A stretch of DNA of 64,000 bases from Actinoplanes xinjiangensis (GTDB lineage: Bacteria; Actinomycetota; Actinomycetes; Mycobacteriales; Micromonosporaceae), in the NCBI RefSeq assembly GCF_003148685.1, contig NZ_QGGR01000011.1, forward strand, positions 236,232-300,231. The letters run 5' to 3'. Position 1 is the first letter of the stretch, and every line of letters starts with the position of its first letter. The translations under genes and the position numbers were made by a program. The notes below the pieces were generated by a model. That model saw nothing but the letters and a program-made list of their open reading frames with translations, made no database searches and was not told the origin of the DNA. Below, piece after piece: positions 16,489-24,648 of this stretch.

Positions 16489-16965
16489 TCAGTCGACGGC
16501 GAGGAACGTCTCGATCGCTTCGACGACGAGGGCGTGGTCGTCGGCCTGGGGCAGCCCGGACACGGTCACCACCCCGATCACCCCGGCGCCGGGGACCCGG
16601 ACGGGGAACGCGCCGCCGTGGGCGGCGTAGCGGGCCGGGTCGACGCCCTGGGAGGCGTCGAGTTCGCGGCCCTTGGCGGCCAGCCGGCGGCCGACCAGGT
16701 ACGACGATGCCGCATATCGGTAGACGACGCGGACCTTACGGTCGATCCAGGTGTCGTTGTCGGCGTTGGAGCCGGGCAGCCCGGCGTGGAACAGCTGCTG
16801 CGGGCCGCGGCGGATGTCGACGGCCACCGGTAGGGCCCGTTCGGTGGCCAGGTTCACCAGCAGGCAGCCCAGCGCCCACGCGTCGGCCTCGGTGAACGTG
16901 GGGAACACCAGGCGCCGTTCCTGATCTTCGACGGTGGCGATCAGCTTGTGCAGGTCCTCACTCAT
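16489..16965 (-). CDS. UPF0303/GlcG-like heme-degrading-domain protein
   Basis: The 158-aa protein matches the UPF0303 family (GlcG/HbpS-like fold). Visible blocks are ADAWALGCLLVNLATER, VAVDIRRGPQQLFHAGLPG, NDTWIDRKVRVV and HGGAFPVRV followed by GVIGVVTVSGLPQADDHALV. The molecular role of the family is unsettled; database names mention heme degradation. It is 16 bp downstream of the permease gene on the same strand, so they are probably co-transcribed. Confidence 0.85.
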   Translation of the reverse strand: MSEDLHKLIATVEDQERRLVFPTFTEADAWALGCLLVNLATERALPVAVDIRRGPQQLFHAGLPGSNADNDTWIDRKVRVVYRYAASSYLVGRRLAAKGRELDASQGVDPARYAAHGGAFPVRVPGAGVIGVVTVSGLPQADDHALVVEAIETFLAVD

Positions 16966-16981
16966 GCGCCCATTGTGCCGT

Positions 16982-17743
16982 TCACGTCTGTGTCCAGTGC
17001 AGGTAGCCGAGCCGGGCGATCAGCGTCAGCACCACGACCAGCAGGACGATGCGCACGAATCCGGCGCCGCGGTGTATGGCCATCCGTGCGCCGATCAGGG
17101 CGCCGGCGATGTTGGCGACGGCCATGCCGGCGCCGAGCAGCCAGGCCACGTGCCCGTTCGCGGCGAACACCACCAGCGCGCCGAGGTTGGTGGCGGTGTT
17201 GACGATCTTGGCCATGGCGGAGCCGTGCAGGAAGTCCGCGCCGACGATCGCGGTGAACGCCAGCACCAGGAAGGTGCCGGTGCCGGGTCCGATCAGCCCG
17301 TCGTAGAGGGCGATCAGGCCGCCGGCGACGGCGACGGCGGCGCCGCGGCGGGCGCGGGTGCGTCTGGCGGGGTGTTCGGTCAGGCCCATCTGCGGGCGGA
17401 CGGTCACGAACACCGCCACCGTCACCAGTACGGCGATGATGACCGGCCGGTACGCCGAGGCGGGCACCGATCCGGCCAGTGCCGCCCCGGCGCCGGCGCA
17501 CAGCAGGGCCAGTGCGGCCGACGGGCCGGCGACCCGCCAGTCGATGCGGGTGCGGCGGGCGTAGGTGAGCGCCGCGGTGGCGGTGCCGCAGATCGCCGCG
17601 AGTTTGTTGGTGCCCAGTGCGGTGGCCGTCCCGAGTTGGGGGGCCACGACGAGCAGGGCCGGCAGCAGTAGGAGCCCGCCGCCGCCGACGACCGCGTCGA
17701 TCCAGCCGGCCGCCAGGGCGGCCACCAGGAGCGCGGCGATCAC
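16982..17743 (-). CDS. TauE/SafE-family sulfite/anion exporter
   Basis: From GTG 17743 the product is 253 aa with about eight hydrophobic segments. Family hallmarks are AGWIDAVVGGGGLLLLPALL near the N-terminus, GTNKLAAICGTATAAL, and the second-half repeat PGTGTFLVLAFTAIVGADFL followed by AKIVNTATNLGALVVF. Members export sulfite, sulfoacetate or other organosulfur anions; the substrate here is unknown. GTG 17743 overlaps the stop of a short upstream membrane ORF (GTGA). A longer frame from 17809 would overlap that ORF fully and lacks a helix at its start. Confidence 0.88.
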   Translation of the reverse strand: MIAALLVAALAAGWIDAVVGGGGLLLLPALLVVAPQLGTATALGTNKLAAICGTATAALTYARRTRIDWRVAGPSAALALLCAGAGAALAGSVPASAYRPVIIAVLVTVAVFVTVRPQMGLTEHPARRTRARRGAAVAVAGGLIALYDGLIGPGTGTFLVLAFTAIVGADFLHGSAMAKIVNTATNLGALVVFAANGHVAWLLGAGMAVANIAGALIGARMAIHRGAGFVRIVLLVVVLTLIARLGYLHWTQT

Positions 17744-17838
17744 CTGCGGCGCTGTTTCTGCAGCCAGATGCCGAACAGGGCGCCGGCGACGAACAGTAAC
17801 GCCAGACACAACAACGCCTTGAAGAACATCGCGTCCAT
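17740..17838 (-). CDS. Short hydrophobic peptide (32 aa) coupled to the TauE/SafE gene
   Basis: ATG 17838 opens a 32-codon frame. It begins MDAMFFKALLCLALLFV, continues AGALFGIWLQKQ and ends in three arginines. This is one membrane helix with a positive cytoplasmic tail. The stop TGA overlaps the GTG start of the permease by 4 bp. GGGATGG places a ribosome-binding site before the second ATG (17829), which may be the real start. It may be a small transporter subunit or a leader that couples translation. Confidence 0.55.
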   Translation of the reverse strand: MDAMFFKALLCLALLFVAGALFGIWLQKQRRR

Positions 17839-17859
17839 CCCGTTGGCTAGGGTCGGCAC

Positions 17860-18633
17860 GTGCGCCTGGCCACCTTCAACCTGTTGCACGGCCGATCATT
17901 GTCGGACGGCACCGTACACGCTGACCGGATTCATGCCGCCGTCGCCGACCTGGACGCCGACGTGCTGGGGTTGCAGGAGGTCGACCGGGCGCAGCCGCGG
18001 TCGGGGCTGCTGGACCTGACGGCGCTGGCCGCCGATGCGCTCGGTGCGGGTACCCACCGGTTCGCCGCGGCCGTGGTGGGTACGCCGGGGCAGACGTGGG
18101 AGCCGTGGCATTCCGGCGCCGACATCGGCCATCCGCAGTATGGGATTGCGCTGGTCAGCCGGTTTCCGGTGCAGCGGTGGCAGATCACCCAGTTGCCGGC
18201 GGCGCCGGTGCGGTCGCCGGTGTATGTGCCCGACGGTGGTCTGCTGCTGCTGCGTGACGAGCCGCGGGTGCTGCTGGCCGCGGTGCTGGACACCCCGGCG
18301 GGGCCGTTGACGGTCGCGACGACGCATCTGTCGTTCGTGCCGGGCTGGAACGTGCGGCAGTTGCGGGCGGCGGTGCGGGCGCTGCGGGGTCTGCCGGCGC
18401 CGCGGGTGCTGCTGGGTGATCTGAACATGCCGGCCGGGCCGGTGCGGGCGTTCACCGGGTGGCAGCCGCTGGCGCGGGCCGCGACGTTCCCGAGTCCGTC
18501 GCCGAAGACCCAGTTGGATCATGTGCTGGCCGATCCGCGTGGGGTTGCCGCGCTGGGCCGGGTCGTGCAGGTGCGCACCCCGCCGGTCGGTGTGTCCGAT
18601 CATCGGCCCCTGGTGGTACGTCTCGACCGTTGA
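17860..18633 (+). CDS. Endonuclease/exonuclease/phosphatase (EEP) family protein
   Basis: The 257-aa protein shows the EEP catalytic set: RLATFNLLHG at the start, VLGLQEVDRAQPRS (metal-binding Glu), VATTHLSF, LLGDLNMPAG (Asp/Asn) and GVSDHRPLVVRL (Asp-His). Members cleave phosphodiesters of DNA, lipids or sugars. There is no signal peptide, so it acts in the cytoplasm. Start GTG 17860 follows TAGGGT by 6 nt, a leaderless arrangement. The downstream lyase gene follows after 29 bp and may be co-transcribed. Confidence 0.88.
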   Translation: MRLATFNLLHGRSLSDGTVHADRIHAAVADLDADVLGLQEVDRAQPRSGLLDLTALAADALGAGTHRFAAAVVGTPGQTWEPWHSGADIGHPQYGIALVSRFPVQRWQITQLPAAPVRSPVYVPDGGLLLLRDEPRVLLAAVLDTPAGPLTVATTHLSFVPGWNVRQLRAAVRALRGLPAPRVLLGDLNMPAGPVRAFTGWQPLARAATFPSPSPKTQLDHVLADPRGVAALGRVVQVRTPPVGVSDHRPLVVRLDR

Positions 18634-18662
18634 CCCCCCTTGACCTTGTGGAGGGAACACCC

Positions 18663-19559
18663 GTGTTCACCGGTTTGAGTGCTTTTCCGCTCACCCCGCT
18701 CGACGACGACCGTCTCGACGAACGTGCTCTGGCGAATCTGGTGGGCCGGCTGGCCGGCGCCGGCGTCGACAGTATCGGCGCGTTGGGGTCGACGGGCTCC
18801 TACGCGTATCTGACGCGCTCCGAACGGGCCCGGGTCGCCGCGCTGGCCGTGGAGAACGCCGGTGGGGTGCCGGTGATCGTGGGGATCGGCGCGTTACGGA
18901 CCCGGCATGTGCTGGAACACGCCGACGACGCCCAGCGTGCCGGTGCGGGGGCGGTGCTGCTGGCGCCGGTGTCCTATCAGCCGTTGACCGACGACGAGGT
19001 GTATCACCTGTACGAGCAGGTGACGGCGAACCTGTCGGTGCCGCTGGTGGTGTATGACAATCCGCGTACCACCGGGTTCACGTTCACCGACGAGCTGTAT
19101 GCGGCGGTCGCGCGACTGGCGCACGTCGCGTCGGTGAAGGTGCCGCCGTTGCCGGCCGACCCGGCGATCGCCCGGGACCGGGTCACCGCGCTGCGGGCGC
19201 TGCTGCCGTCGCACGTCGGTATCGGGGTGTCGGGGGATCAGGTGGCCGCCGTGTCGTTGCGGGCGGGGTGTGACGCCTGGTATTCGGTGATCGCCGGGAT
19301 CCTGCCCGAGTTGGCGTTGCCGATCGTGCGGGCCGGGTCGCCGGCGGCGGCGCGGGCGGCTTCGGATCGGCTGCGGCCGCTGTTCGAACTGTTCGCCGCC
19401 CACGGCAGTCTGCGGGTGGTCGCCGCCGTCGCCGAGCATCGGGGCCTGGTCGGGGCGGGGTGTCTGCCGTCGCCGTTGCGGCCTCTGGACGCGGCCGGTC
19501 ACGCGGCGGTGGTGCAGGCGCTGGCCATCGTGGAGGCGACACCACCGGGCCGCGGCTGA
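18663..19559 (+). CDS. Dihydrodipicolinate synthase/N-acetylneuraminate lyase family protein
   Basis: The 298-aa TIM-barrel aldolase has the Schiff-base lysine in ASVKVPPLP and the catalytic tyrosine in VVYDNPRTTGF. The pyruvate-binding GSTGSYAYLT loop sits near residue 40. Housekeeping DapA proteins usually carry GTTGE in this loop, so this is more likely a catabolic or secondary-metabolic lyase than DapA. Start GTG 18663 is preceded by GGAGGG; longer in-frame starts run into the nuclease gene. The 3' hairpin at 19576 ends the unit. Confidence 0.88.
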   Translation: MFTGLSAFPLTPLDDDRLDERALANLVGRLAGAGVDSIGALGSTGSYAYLTRSERARVAALAVENAGGVPVIVGIGALRTRHVLEHADDAQRAGAGAVLLAPVSYQPLTDDEVYHLYEQVTANLSVPLVVYDNPRTTGFTFTDELYAAVARLAHVASVKVPPLPADPAIARDRVTALRALLPSHVGIGVSGDQVAAVSLRAGCDAWYSVIAGILPELALPIVRAGSPAAARAASDRLRPLFELFAAHGSLRVVAAVAEHRGLVGAGCLPSPLRPLDAAGHAAVVQALAIVEATPPGRG

Positions 19560-19575
19560 GGTCACCGGTCAGCTG

Positions 19576-19611
19576 CCGGTCGCGGGCTGCCGGGTGGTAG
19601 CCCGCGACCGG
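19576..19611. terminator. Bidirectional hairpin terminator, 13-bp perfect stem
   Basis: CCGGTCGCGGGCT (19576-19588) pairs exactly with 19599-19611 around a 10-nt loop, between the convergent lyase and PadR genes. Confidence 0.8.
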
Positions 19612-19616
19612 GCTGG

Positions 19617-19958
19617 TCAGGGGGTGCCGGGCAGGGCGTGTGGCAGGCTACCGGCGCGGGTGCGCAGCTGGGATTCGGCGGCGGCGGCCCGGCGGCGCAG
19701 CCGGTCGGCCTCGGCGGTCAGGGCCTGCGCGCCGGTGTCGGTGAGGCGGTAGTAGCGGCGCAGCCGGCCGTCGACGGCCTCCTCGCGGTCCACCGCGATC
19801 AGCGACTGGTCGGCGAGGCGGTCCAGGGCGCCGTAGAGGGTGCCCGGCCGGAGGGTGACCTCACCGTCGGACAGGGTGCCGACGGCCTGGATGATGCCGT
19901 AGCCGTGCAGTGGCCGGGTGGCCAGTGCGGTGAGGATCAGCATCGTCGGTTCCTGCAT
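19617..19958 (-). CDS. PadR-family transcriptional regulator
   Basis: The 113-aa protein has the PadR winged-helix layout. It begins QEPTMLILTALATRPLHGYG, continues LRPGTLYGALDRLADQSLI and ends the DNA-binding wing with LRRYYRLTDTGAQAL. A short C-terminal helix serves for dimerisation. PadR proteins usually repress a neighbouring membrane or efflux gene and themselves. The ATG at 19958 overlaps the stop of the upstream membrane-protein gene (TGATG), so the two are translated together. Confidence 0.9.
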   Translation of the reverse strand: MQEPTMLILTALATRPLHGYGIIQAVGTLSDGEVTLRPGTLYGALDRLADQSLIAVDREEAVDGRLRRYYRLTDTGAQALTAEADRLRRRAAAAESQLRTRAGSLPHALPGTP

Positions 19959-21016
19959 CAGAGCGTCACCTTCCGCGGGGTGCGGCCGCGTGCCGGGAAC
20001 GCGGCCGCGAGTGTGATCGTGGTCGCGGCCGCCAGCAGGCCCGCTCCGATCAGGGCGGCGGTGAACCAGGGTGTGTGCGGCCAGAGCCCGGACAGCCAGT
20101 CGGGGCCGGGCGGGCTGACGTGCGTCGAGGCGAGCCGGCCGTGGACGGTCAGGATGTGCACGTCGGCGCGGCCGTGGAGGGTGAAGGCCATCACGGTGTC
20201 GTCGTAGAGCGACCACACCGGGGCGAACAGGGCCGCGAACGTGACCACTGAGGCGAGGGCGGCGGGCCGTGACCGGTGGCGGGCGACCGCGGCGGCGATC
20301 AGCCAGCCGGTCACCGCGCCGGTGAGCAGCCCGGCGGCGATCAGCGGGAGCAGGCCGCCGGTGTCGTAGGGGGCCAGGTCGGTGGAGACCGACCCGGCCT
20401 CGCCGGTCACGGTCAGCCGCAGACCGTCGCGGACGGCCTGGAAACCGTGTTCGGGTGCGGCGGTGCCGGTGGCGAGGCGGTCGGTGGTGGTCAGCGGGTC
20501 GACCTGCCAGCCGTCGGCGGCGAGCCGGGCGCGGGCCTGCTCGCCGTCCCACACCGTGCCGGTGCTGCTGGTGCCCCACCACATCGGTACGGGGTCGGCG
20601 TCCGGTGGCAGCAGGTTGACGGAGACCGGCACGGTGGTGCCGGGCGGGAGACCGGCGGCCTGCGCGTGCAGGGCGCGGGCCGGTTCGGCCGGTGGCAGGC
20701 CGGCGAAGGTCTGCACGCCGGCCCACGAGCCGGCGGCGGCACCGAGCGCCCCGCCGGCCAGCAGTGCCAGCACCGCGGCGATCAGGGCCAGGGGGCGGTG
20801 GGCGGGTAGCCGGAATCGGTGACGCAGCCCGCTGGCGAGCAGATGCCAGGCGTCGGCCGGGCGGGGGCGGCGCCGGCCCGGCTCGGCCATCTCCAGCAGG
20901 GTGGTGACGATCTCCGCGCCGTGGGTGCGGCGGTAGGAGCGTGGATAGGCGTGCAGCAGCCGCCGGTAGATGCGCTCCAGGGCGGGGTCGGCGCGCGGCC
21001 AGTCGGATCCAGACAT
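19958..21016 (-). CDS. PadR-associated multi-pass membrane protein
   Basis: The 352-aa protein starts at ATG 21016 (MSGSDWPRADPALERIYRRL). Its N-terminus contains RLLHAYPRSYRRTHGAEIV, a segment common to actinobacterial membrane proteins encoded beside PadR regulators. Four or five hydrophobic segments follow, with a large external domain between the first (about residue 80) and the next (about 235). No transporter signature is visible. Co-translation with PadR suggests a regulated envelope-stress or permease-like role. Confidence 0.78.
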   Translation of the reverse strand: MSGSDWPRADPALERIYRRLLHAYPRSYRRTHGAEIVTTLLEMAEPGRRRPRPADAWHLLASGLRHRFRLPAHRPLALIAAVLALLAGGALGAAAGSWAGVQTFAGLPPAEPARALHAQAAGLPPGTTVPVSVNLLPPDADPVPMWWGTSSTGTVWDGEQARARLAADGWQVDPLTTTDRLATGTAAPEHGFQAVRDGLRLTVTGEAGSVSTDLAPYDTGGLLPLIAAGLLTGAVTGWLIAAAVARHRSRPAALASVVTFAALFAPVWSLYDDTVMAFTLHGRADVHILTVHGRLASTHVSPPGPDWLSGLWPHTPWFTAALIGAGLLAAATTITLAAAFPARGRTPRKVTL

Positions 21017-21200
21017 ACCCCACACCGTACGGTCGCCGTTATATATCGTCAACCGAGCGGTAGGGGTGGGTTCGCGTGCCAGGCCGATACCCGGTTGCGG
21101 GACGGCCCCGACGGCGAGCAGAGTAGGAACGCAACCGACGCCCGAGAGATCCAGGAGCACCGTCCGGTGAAGTGAGAGACACCCGACCAGTCCCATATCG
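21017..21200. promoter_or_regulatory. Divergent promoter region between the PadR operon and the ABC-F gene
   Basis: The segment GTTATATATCGTCAAC at 21039-21054 is an AT-rich island in GC-rich DNA. On the minus strand it reads GTTGACGATATATAAC, which gives a -35/-10-like arrangement for the membrane-protein gene. PadR binding at such AT-rich sites is typical, but no exact dyad is present. Confidence 0.4.
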
Positions 21201-22808
21201 GTGTCACCCTCTGCCCTGGAGCCGCTCGTGCACGTCAAAGCAGTCAACCTCGCCCGCGCCCACGACGGCGACCTGCTGTTCTCCGGTTTCGACCTGGTGC
21301 TGCGCCCCGGCGACCGGATCGGGATCGTCGGCCCCAACGGCGCCGGCAAGACCACCCTGCTGCGGGTGCTCGCCGGCCTGCTCCCACCGACCGAAGGACA
21401 CCTGAGCATCAGCGCCGGCACCCGGGTCGCGTACGTGCCGCAACGCATGCCCGACCCCGACGGCGCCGTCGGCGCGTTTCTCACCGCGGGCCTCGGCGAG
21501 CTCGCGTCGGTCACCGCCACCATGCGGGAGCTGGAGAAACGCATGGCGCAGGGCGACGATCTGCTCGACGCCTACGCCGCAGTGCAGGAACGCTGGACCG
21601 CCCTGCAGGGCTGGCGCGCAGAATCACGGCTCACCGAGATCCGCCAGCGCCTGGACATCGACCACCTCGACGACGACCTGCCGCTGCGCGCGGTCAGCGG
21701 CGGCGAACAGGCCCGGCTCATGCTGGCCCGCGCCCTGCTCGACGACCCCGACCTGCTGCTGCTGGACGAACCCACCAACCACCTCGACGCCGAAGGCGCC
21801 GCCTGGCTACGCACCTGGCTGCACGACTTCCCCGGCGGTGTCCTCGCGGTCAGCCACGACCGGGCCTTTCTGGACGAGGTCGTCACCCGCATCATCGAAC
21901 TCGACGGCATCGACGAACAACCCCAGGACTACCCCGGCGGCGGCTACACCACCTACCGGCAGGAGAAACAGCGCCGCTGGGAGAAACTGCTGCTCGACTT
22001 CGAAGCCCAGGAGAAGGACCGGCGCCGCTGGGAAGCCGACATCGCCGCCACCAAGGGCTACGCCCGCAACGTCGAGATCAGCACCCCCGCCAGCGCCGCC
22101 GCACCCCACATCCGGCGCGTCGCCCGGCTGGTGGCCCGCAAGGCGAAGGTCCGCGAACGACGGCTGCGCCGCCAGATGGCGTCGGTGCAATGGATCGCCC
22201 GGCCCCGCACCCGGCCACCGCTGACCCTGGCGTTTCCCGCCGACACCGGCGAGCCGGGGGAGACCGTGCTGAAGATCCGCGACCTGACCGTACGGGACCT
22301 GCTGCGCCACATCGACCTCGACGTCAACCGCGGCGACCGGATCCTCATCACCGGCCGCAACGGCTCCGGCAAGACCACCCTGCTGCGCGCCATCGCCGAC
22401 CAGCACCCCGACGTGGCCGTGCTACCGCAGACCGACGACGACCTGCGCGACACCACCACCGTCGTCGACTTCTTCCGCGCCCGCGTACCGGTCTACCTCG
22501 ACGACGCCGAGAAACTGCTGCTCGGTCACCAGTTCGACACCGACCAGTGGACCCAGCCGGTCCGGGACCTGTCCGCCGGCGAACTACGGCGACTGCTGCT
22601 GGCCGTGCTGGTCAACAGCCCGTCGAGGATCCTGCTGCTCGACGAACCCACCAACTTCCTCGACTTCGCCGCCCTCGACGTCATCGAGGAAGCCCTGCGC
22701 CGCTACCGGGGCACCCTGCTGATCGTCAGCCACGACCGGTACTTCGCCGACGCCGTCGGACACCACCGGCACTGGCATGTCGCCGACGGACGGGTGATCG
22801 AGAACTGA
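21201..22808 (+). CDS. ABC-F subfamily ATPase (duplicated ATP-binding cassette, no membrane domain)
   Basis: The 535-aa protein contains two ABC cassettes. The first has Walker A GPNGAGKTT near residue 44, signature VSGGEQARL and Walker B LLLLDEPTNHLDAEG. The second has GRNGSGKTT, LSAGELRRL and LLLDEPTNFLD. A charged linker of about 80 residues joins them (QEKQRRWEKLLLDFEAQEKD), the ribosome-contacting element of ABC-F proteins. Members act on the ribosome as translation factors or antibiotic target-protection proteins; which applies is not decidable. The start is GTG 21201. Confidence 0.9.
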   Translation: MSPSALEPLVHVKAVNLARAHDGDLLFSGFDLVLRPGDRIGIVGPNGAGKTTLLRVLAGLLPPTEGHLSISAGTRVAYVPQRMPDPDGAVGAFLTAGLGELASVTATMRELEKRMAQGDDLLDAYAAVQERWTALQGWRAESRLTEIRQRLDIDHLDDDLPLRAVSGGEQARLMLARALLDDPDLLLLDEPTNHLDAEGAAWLRTWLHDFPGGVLAVSHDRAFLDEVVTRIIELDGIDEQPQDYPGGGYTTYRQEKQRRWEKLLLDFEAQEKDRRRWEADIAATKGYARNVEISTPASAAAPHIRRVARLVARKAKVRERRLRRQMASVQWIARPRTRPPLTLAFPADTGEPGETVLKIRDLTVRDLLRHIDLDVNRGDRILITGRNGSGKTTLLRAIADQHPDVAVLPQTDDDLRDTTTVVDFFRARVPVYLDDAEKLLLGHQFDTDQWTQPVRDLSAGELRRLLLAVLVNSPSRILLLDEPTNFLDFAALDVIEEALRRYRGTLLIVSHDRYFADAVGHHRHWHVADGRVIEN

Positions 22809-22812
22809 GAAA

Positions 22813-23751
22813 ATGACCGGCATGCAACTACAGCCGCACCAGGTGCTCCCCCCGGCCACCACCGCCGCGGCCACCGACTTCACCGAGGCATGGCTGGCCA
22901 ACCGGCGACTGTCCGACCACACCCGCGCCGCCTACCGCCGGGACGTGACGTCCTGGCTCACCTGGTGCACCACCCACCAGGTCGACCCGCTGAACGCCAC
23001 GTTCCTGCACGTCAACGCGTACGCCCGCGCCCTGGAGGCCCAGCCGCTGGCGCCGGCGTCGGTGGCCCGGAAACTGTCCGGCATCTCCAGCTGGTACGAC
23101 TTCCTGCTCAAACTGCAGGCCGTACCCACCAACCCGGTCCTCGGCGCCGACCGCCCCCCACTCGACCGCGACCACTCCGCCACCCTCGGGCTCACCCCCA
23201 CCGAGGTCGACGCGCTGCTGGCCGCCGCCGACCGGGCCGGCCCCCGCCCCCGCGCCATGATCACCATGCTGGCCGACCTCGGCCTGCGCGTCGGTGAACT
23301 CGTCGGCCTCGACCTGATCGACGTCGGCCACGACCGCGGCCACCGCACCGTGCGGTTCACCGGCAAAGGCGGCAAAGCCCGCCGCCGCGCCCTCACCCCC
23401 GGCGTGTCCGCCGCCCTCGACGACTACCTGCACGAACGCGGCCTGCACCCCGGCCCGCTGTTCGCCACCGCCACCGGCGCCCGCGTCGACCGGCACGCGG
23501 TGTTCCGGCTCGTGCGGCGCCTGGCCGCCGACGCCGGCATCGCCGAGGCCGGCCGGCTGTCACCGCACTCGCTGCGGCACGCGTTCGCCACCACCGCCCG
23601 CGCCGAAGGCGTCGCCCTCGAAGACGTCCAGGACGCCATGGGCCACGCCGACCCGCGCACCACCCGCCGCTACGACCGGGACCGTTTCAACCTCGACCGT
23701 GACCCCGCCTACACGATCGCCGCGGCCCGTGCCCGCCGCAACAGCCCGTGA
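22813..23751 (+). CDS. Tyrosine recombinase/integrase (XerC/D-like), paralogue of the one at 54769
   Basis: The 312-aa protein has a SAM-like N-terminal DNA-binding domain (LSDHTRAAYRRDVTSWLTWC) and a catalytic domain. Active-site residues are the Arg in LGLRVGELVGL, Lys in TGKGGKARRR, HSLRHAFATTA (H-x-x-R), the His in GHADPRTTRRY and the Tyr in that motif. It begins 4 bp after the ABC-F stop, at ATG 22813, so it is probably in that transcript. It resembles the recombinase at 54769 more than the one at 61487. Whether it acts on dif, a mobile element or a chromosomal switch is unknown. Confidence 0.9.
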   Translation: MTGMQLQPHQVLPPATTAAATDFTEAWLANRRLSDHTRAAYRRDVTSWLTWCTTHQVDPLNATFLHVNAYARALEAQPLAPASVARKLSGISSWYDFLLKLQAVPTNPVLGADRPPLDRDHSATLGLTPTEVDALLAAADRAGPRPRAMITMLADLGLRVGELVGLDLIDVGHDRGHRTVRFTGKGGKARRRALTPGVSAALDDYLHERGLHPGPLFATATGARVDRHAVFRLVRRLAADAGIAEAGRLSPHSLRHAFATTARAEGVALEDVQDAMGHADPRTTRRYDRDRFNLDRDPAYTIAAARARRNSP

Positions 23752-23799
23752 CCATGCCCCCTATGCTCTGAACCCGCGGCAACAGAGAGCGGGCGGGTT

Positions 23800-24648
23800 T
23801 TGAGCACGGAAATGAGCATCGTCGAGGCCGTCATCCTCGGCGCGGTCGAAGGCGTCACGGAGTTCCTCCCGGTGTCGAGCACCGGGCACCTGACGATCCT
23901 GGAGAAACTGTTCGGTCACACCATCGACGACCCGGACATCACCGCCTTCACGGTGATCATCCAGTCCGGTGCCGTCCTGGCCACCATCCTGTTCCTGCGT
24001 AAGGACATCGCCCGGGTCGTCCCGGCGTTCTTCAAAGGCCTGTTCAACAAAGCCCACCGCGACCACGAGGACTTCCGGTTCGGCTGGGCGGTGCTGCTCG
24101 GGTCCATCCCGATCGTCATCGCGGCCCTGCTGTTCAAAGACCAGATCGAAGGACCACTGCGCAGCCTCTGGTTCGTCGCCGGCGCCCTGATCCTGTGGTC
24201 GGGCGTGATGGCGTTCGCCGACCACGCCGCCACCCAGGTCCGCCACCAGCAGGACGTCACCTGGAAGGACACCCTCATCATCGGTGTCGTGCAGTGCATG
24301 GCCCTGATCCCCGGCATCTCCCGCTCCGGCGCCACCATGTCGGCCGGCCTGCTGCGCGACCTCGACCGGGTCACCGTCACGAAACTGTCGTTCTTCCTGT
24401 CCATCCCCGCCCTGGCCGGCGCGTCGGTGCTGCAGGGCGTCGAGGAGGCCGACCGGATCGCCACCGGCGTCGGCTGGACCAACACGATCGTCGCGACCGT
24501 CGTCAGTTTCGTCGTCGCCTACGCGTCGGTGACCTGGCTGCTCAAATTCGTGTCGAAACACTCGTACAGCATCTTCATCTTCTACCGGCTCGCGCTCGGC
24601 TCGCTGCTGCTGGTCCTGCTGTCCACCGGAACGATCTCGGCCAAGTGA
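23800..24648 (+). CDS. uppP: Undecaprenyl-diphosphate phosphatase UppP (BacA type)
   Basis: The 282-aa integral membrane enzyme recycles undecaprenyl pyrophosphate to the monophosphate for cell-wall synthesis; overproduction gives bacitracin resistance in other bacteria. Diagnostic motifs are EGVTEFLPVSSTGHL near the N-terminus and PGISRSGATMSAGLL in the second half, with about eight hydrophobic segments. The start may be TTG 23800 after a GAGCGGGCGGG tract, or ATG 23812. TATGCT at 23762 gives a -10 element with a short leader. Confidence 0.95.
   Translation: MSTEMSIVEAVILGAVEGVTEFLPVSSTGHLTILEKLFGHTIDDPDITAFTVIIQSGAVLATILFLRKDIARVVPAFFKGLFNKAHRDHEDFRFGWAVLLGSIPIVIAALLFKDQIEGPLRSLWFVAGALILWSGVMAFADHAATQVRHQQDVTWKDTLIIGVVQCMALIPGISRSGATMSAGLLRDLDRVTVTKLSFFLSIPALAGASVLQGVEEADRIATGVGWTNTIVATVVSFVVAYASVTWLLKFVSKHSYSIFIFYRLALGSLLLVLLSTGTISAK

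Noticed and set aside
21039..21054. GTTATATATCGTCAAC as another dif-like site at the first skew change
   Set aside because: The right half resembles TTATGTCAAC only partly and the ATAA inner arm of the left half is missing. It fits a promoter or PadR operator better.
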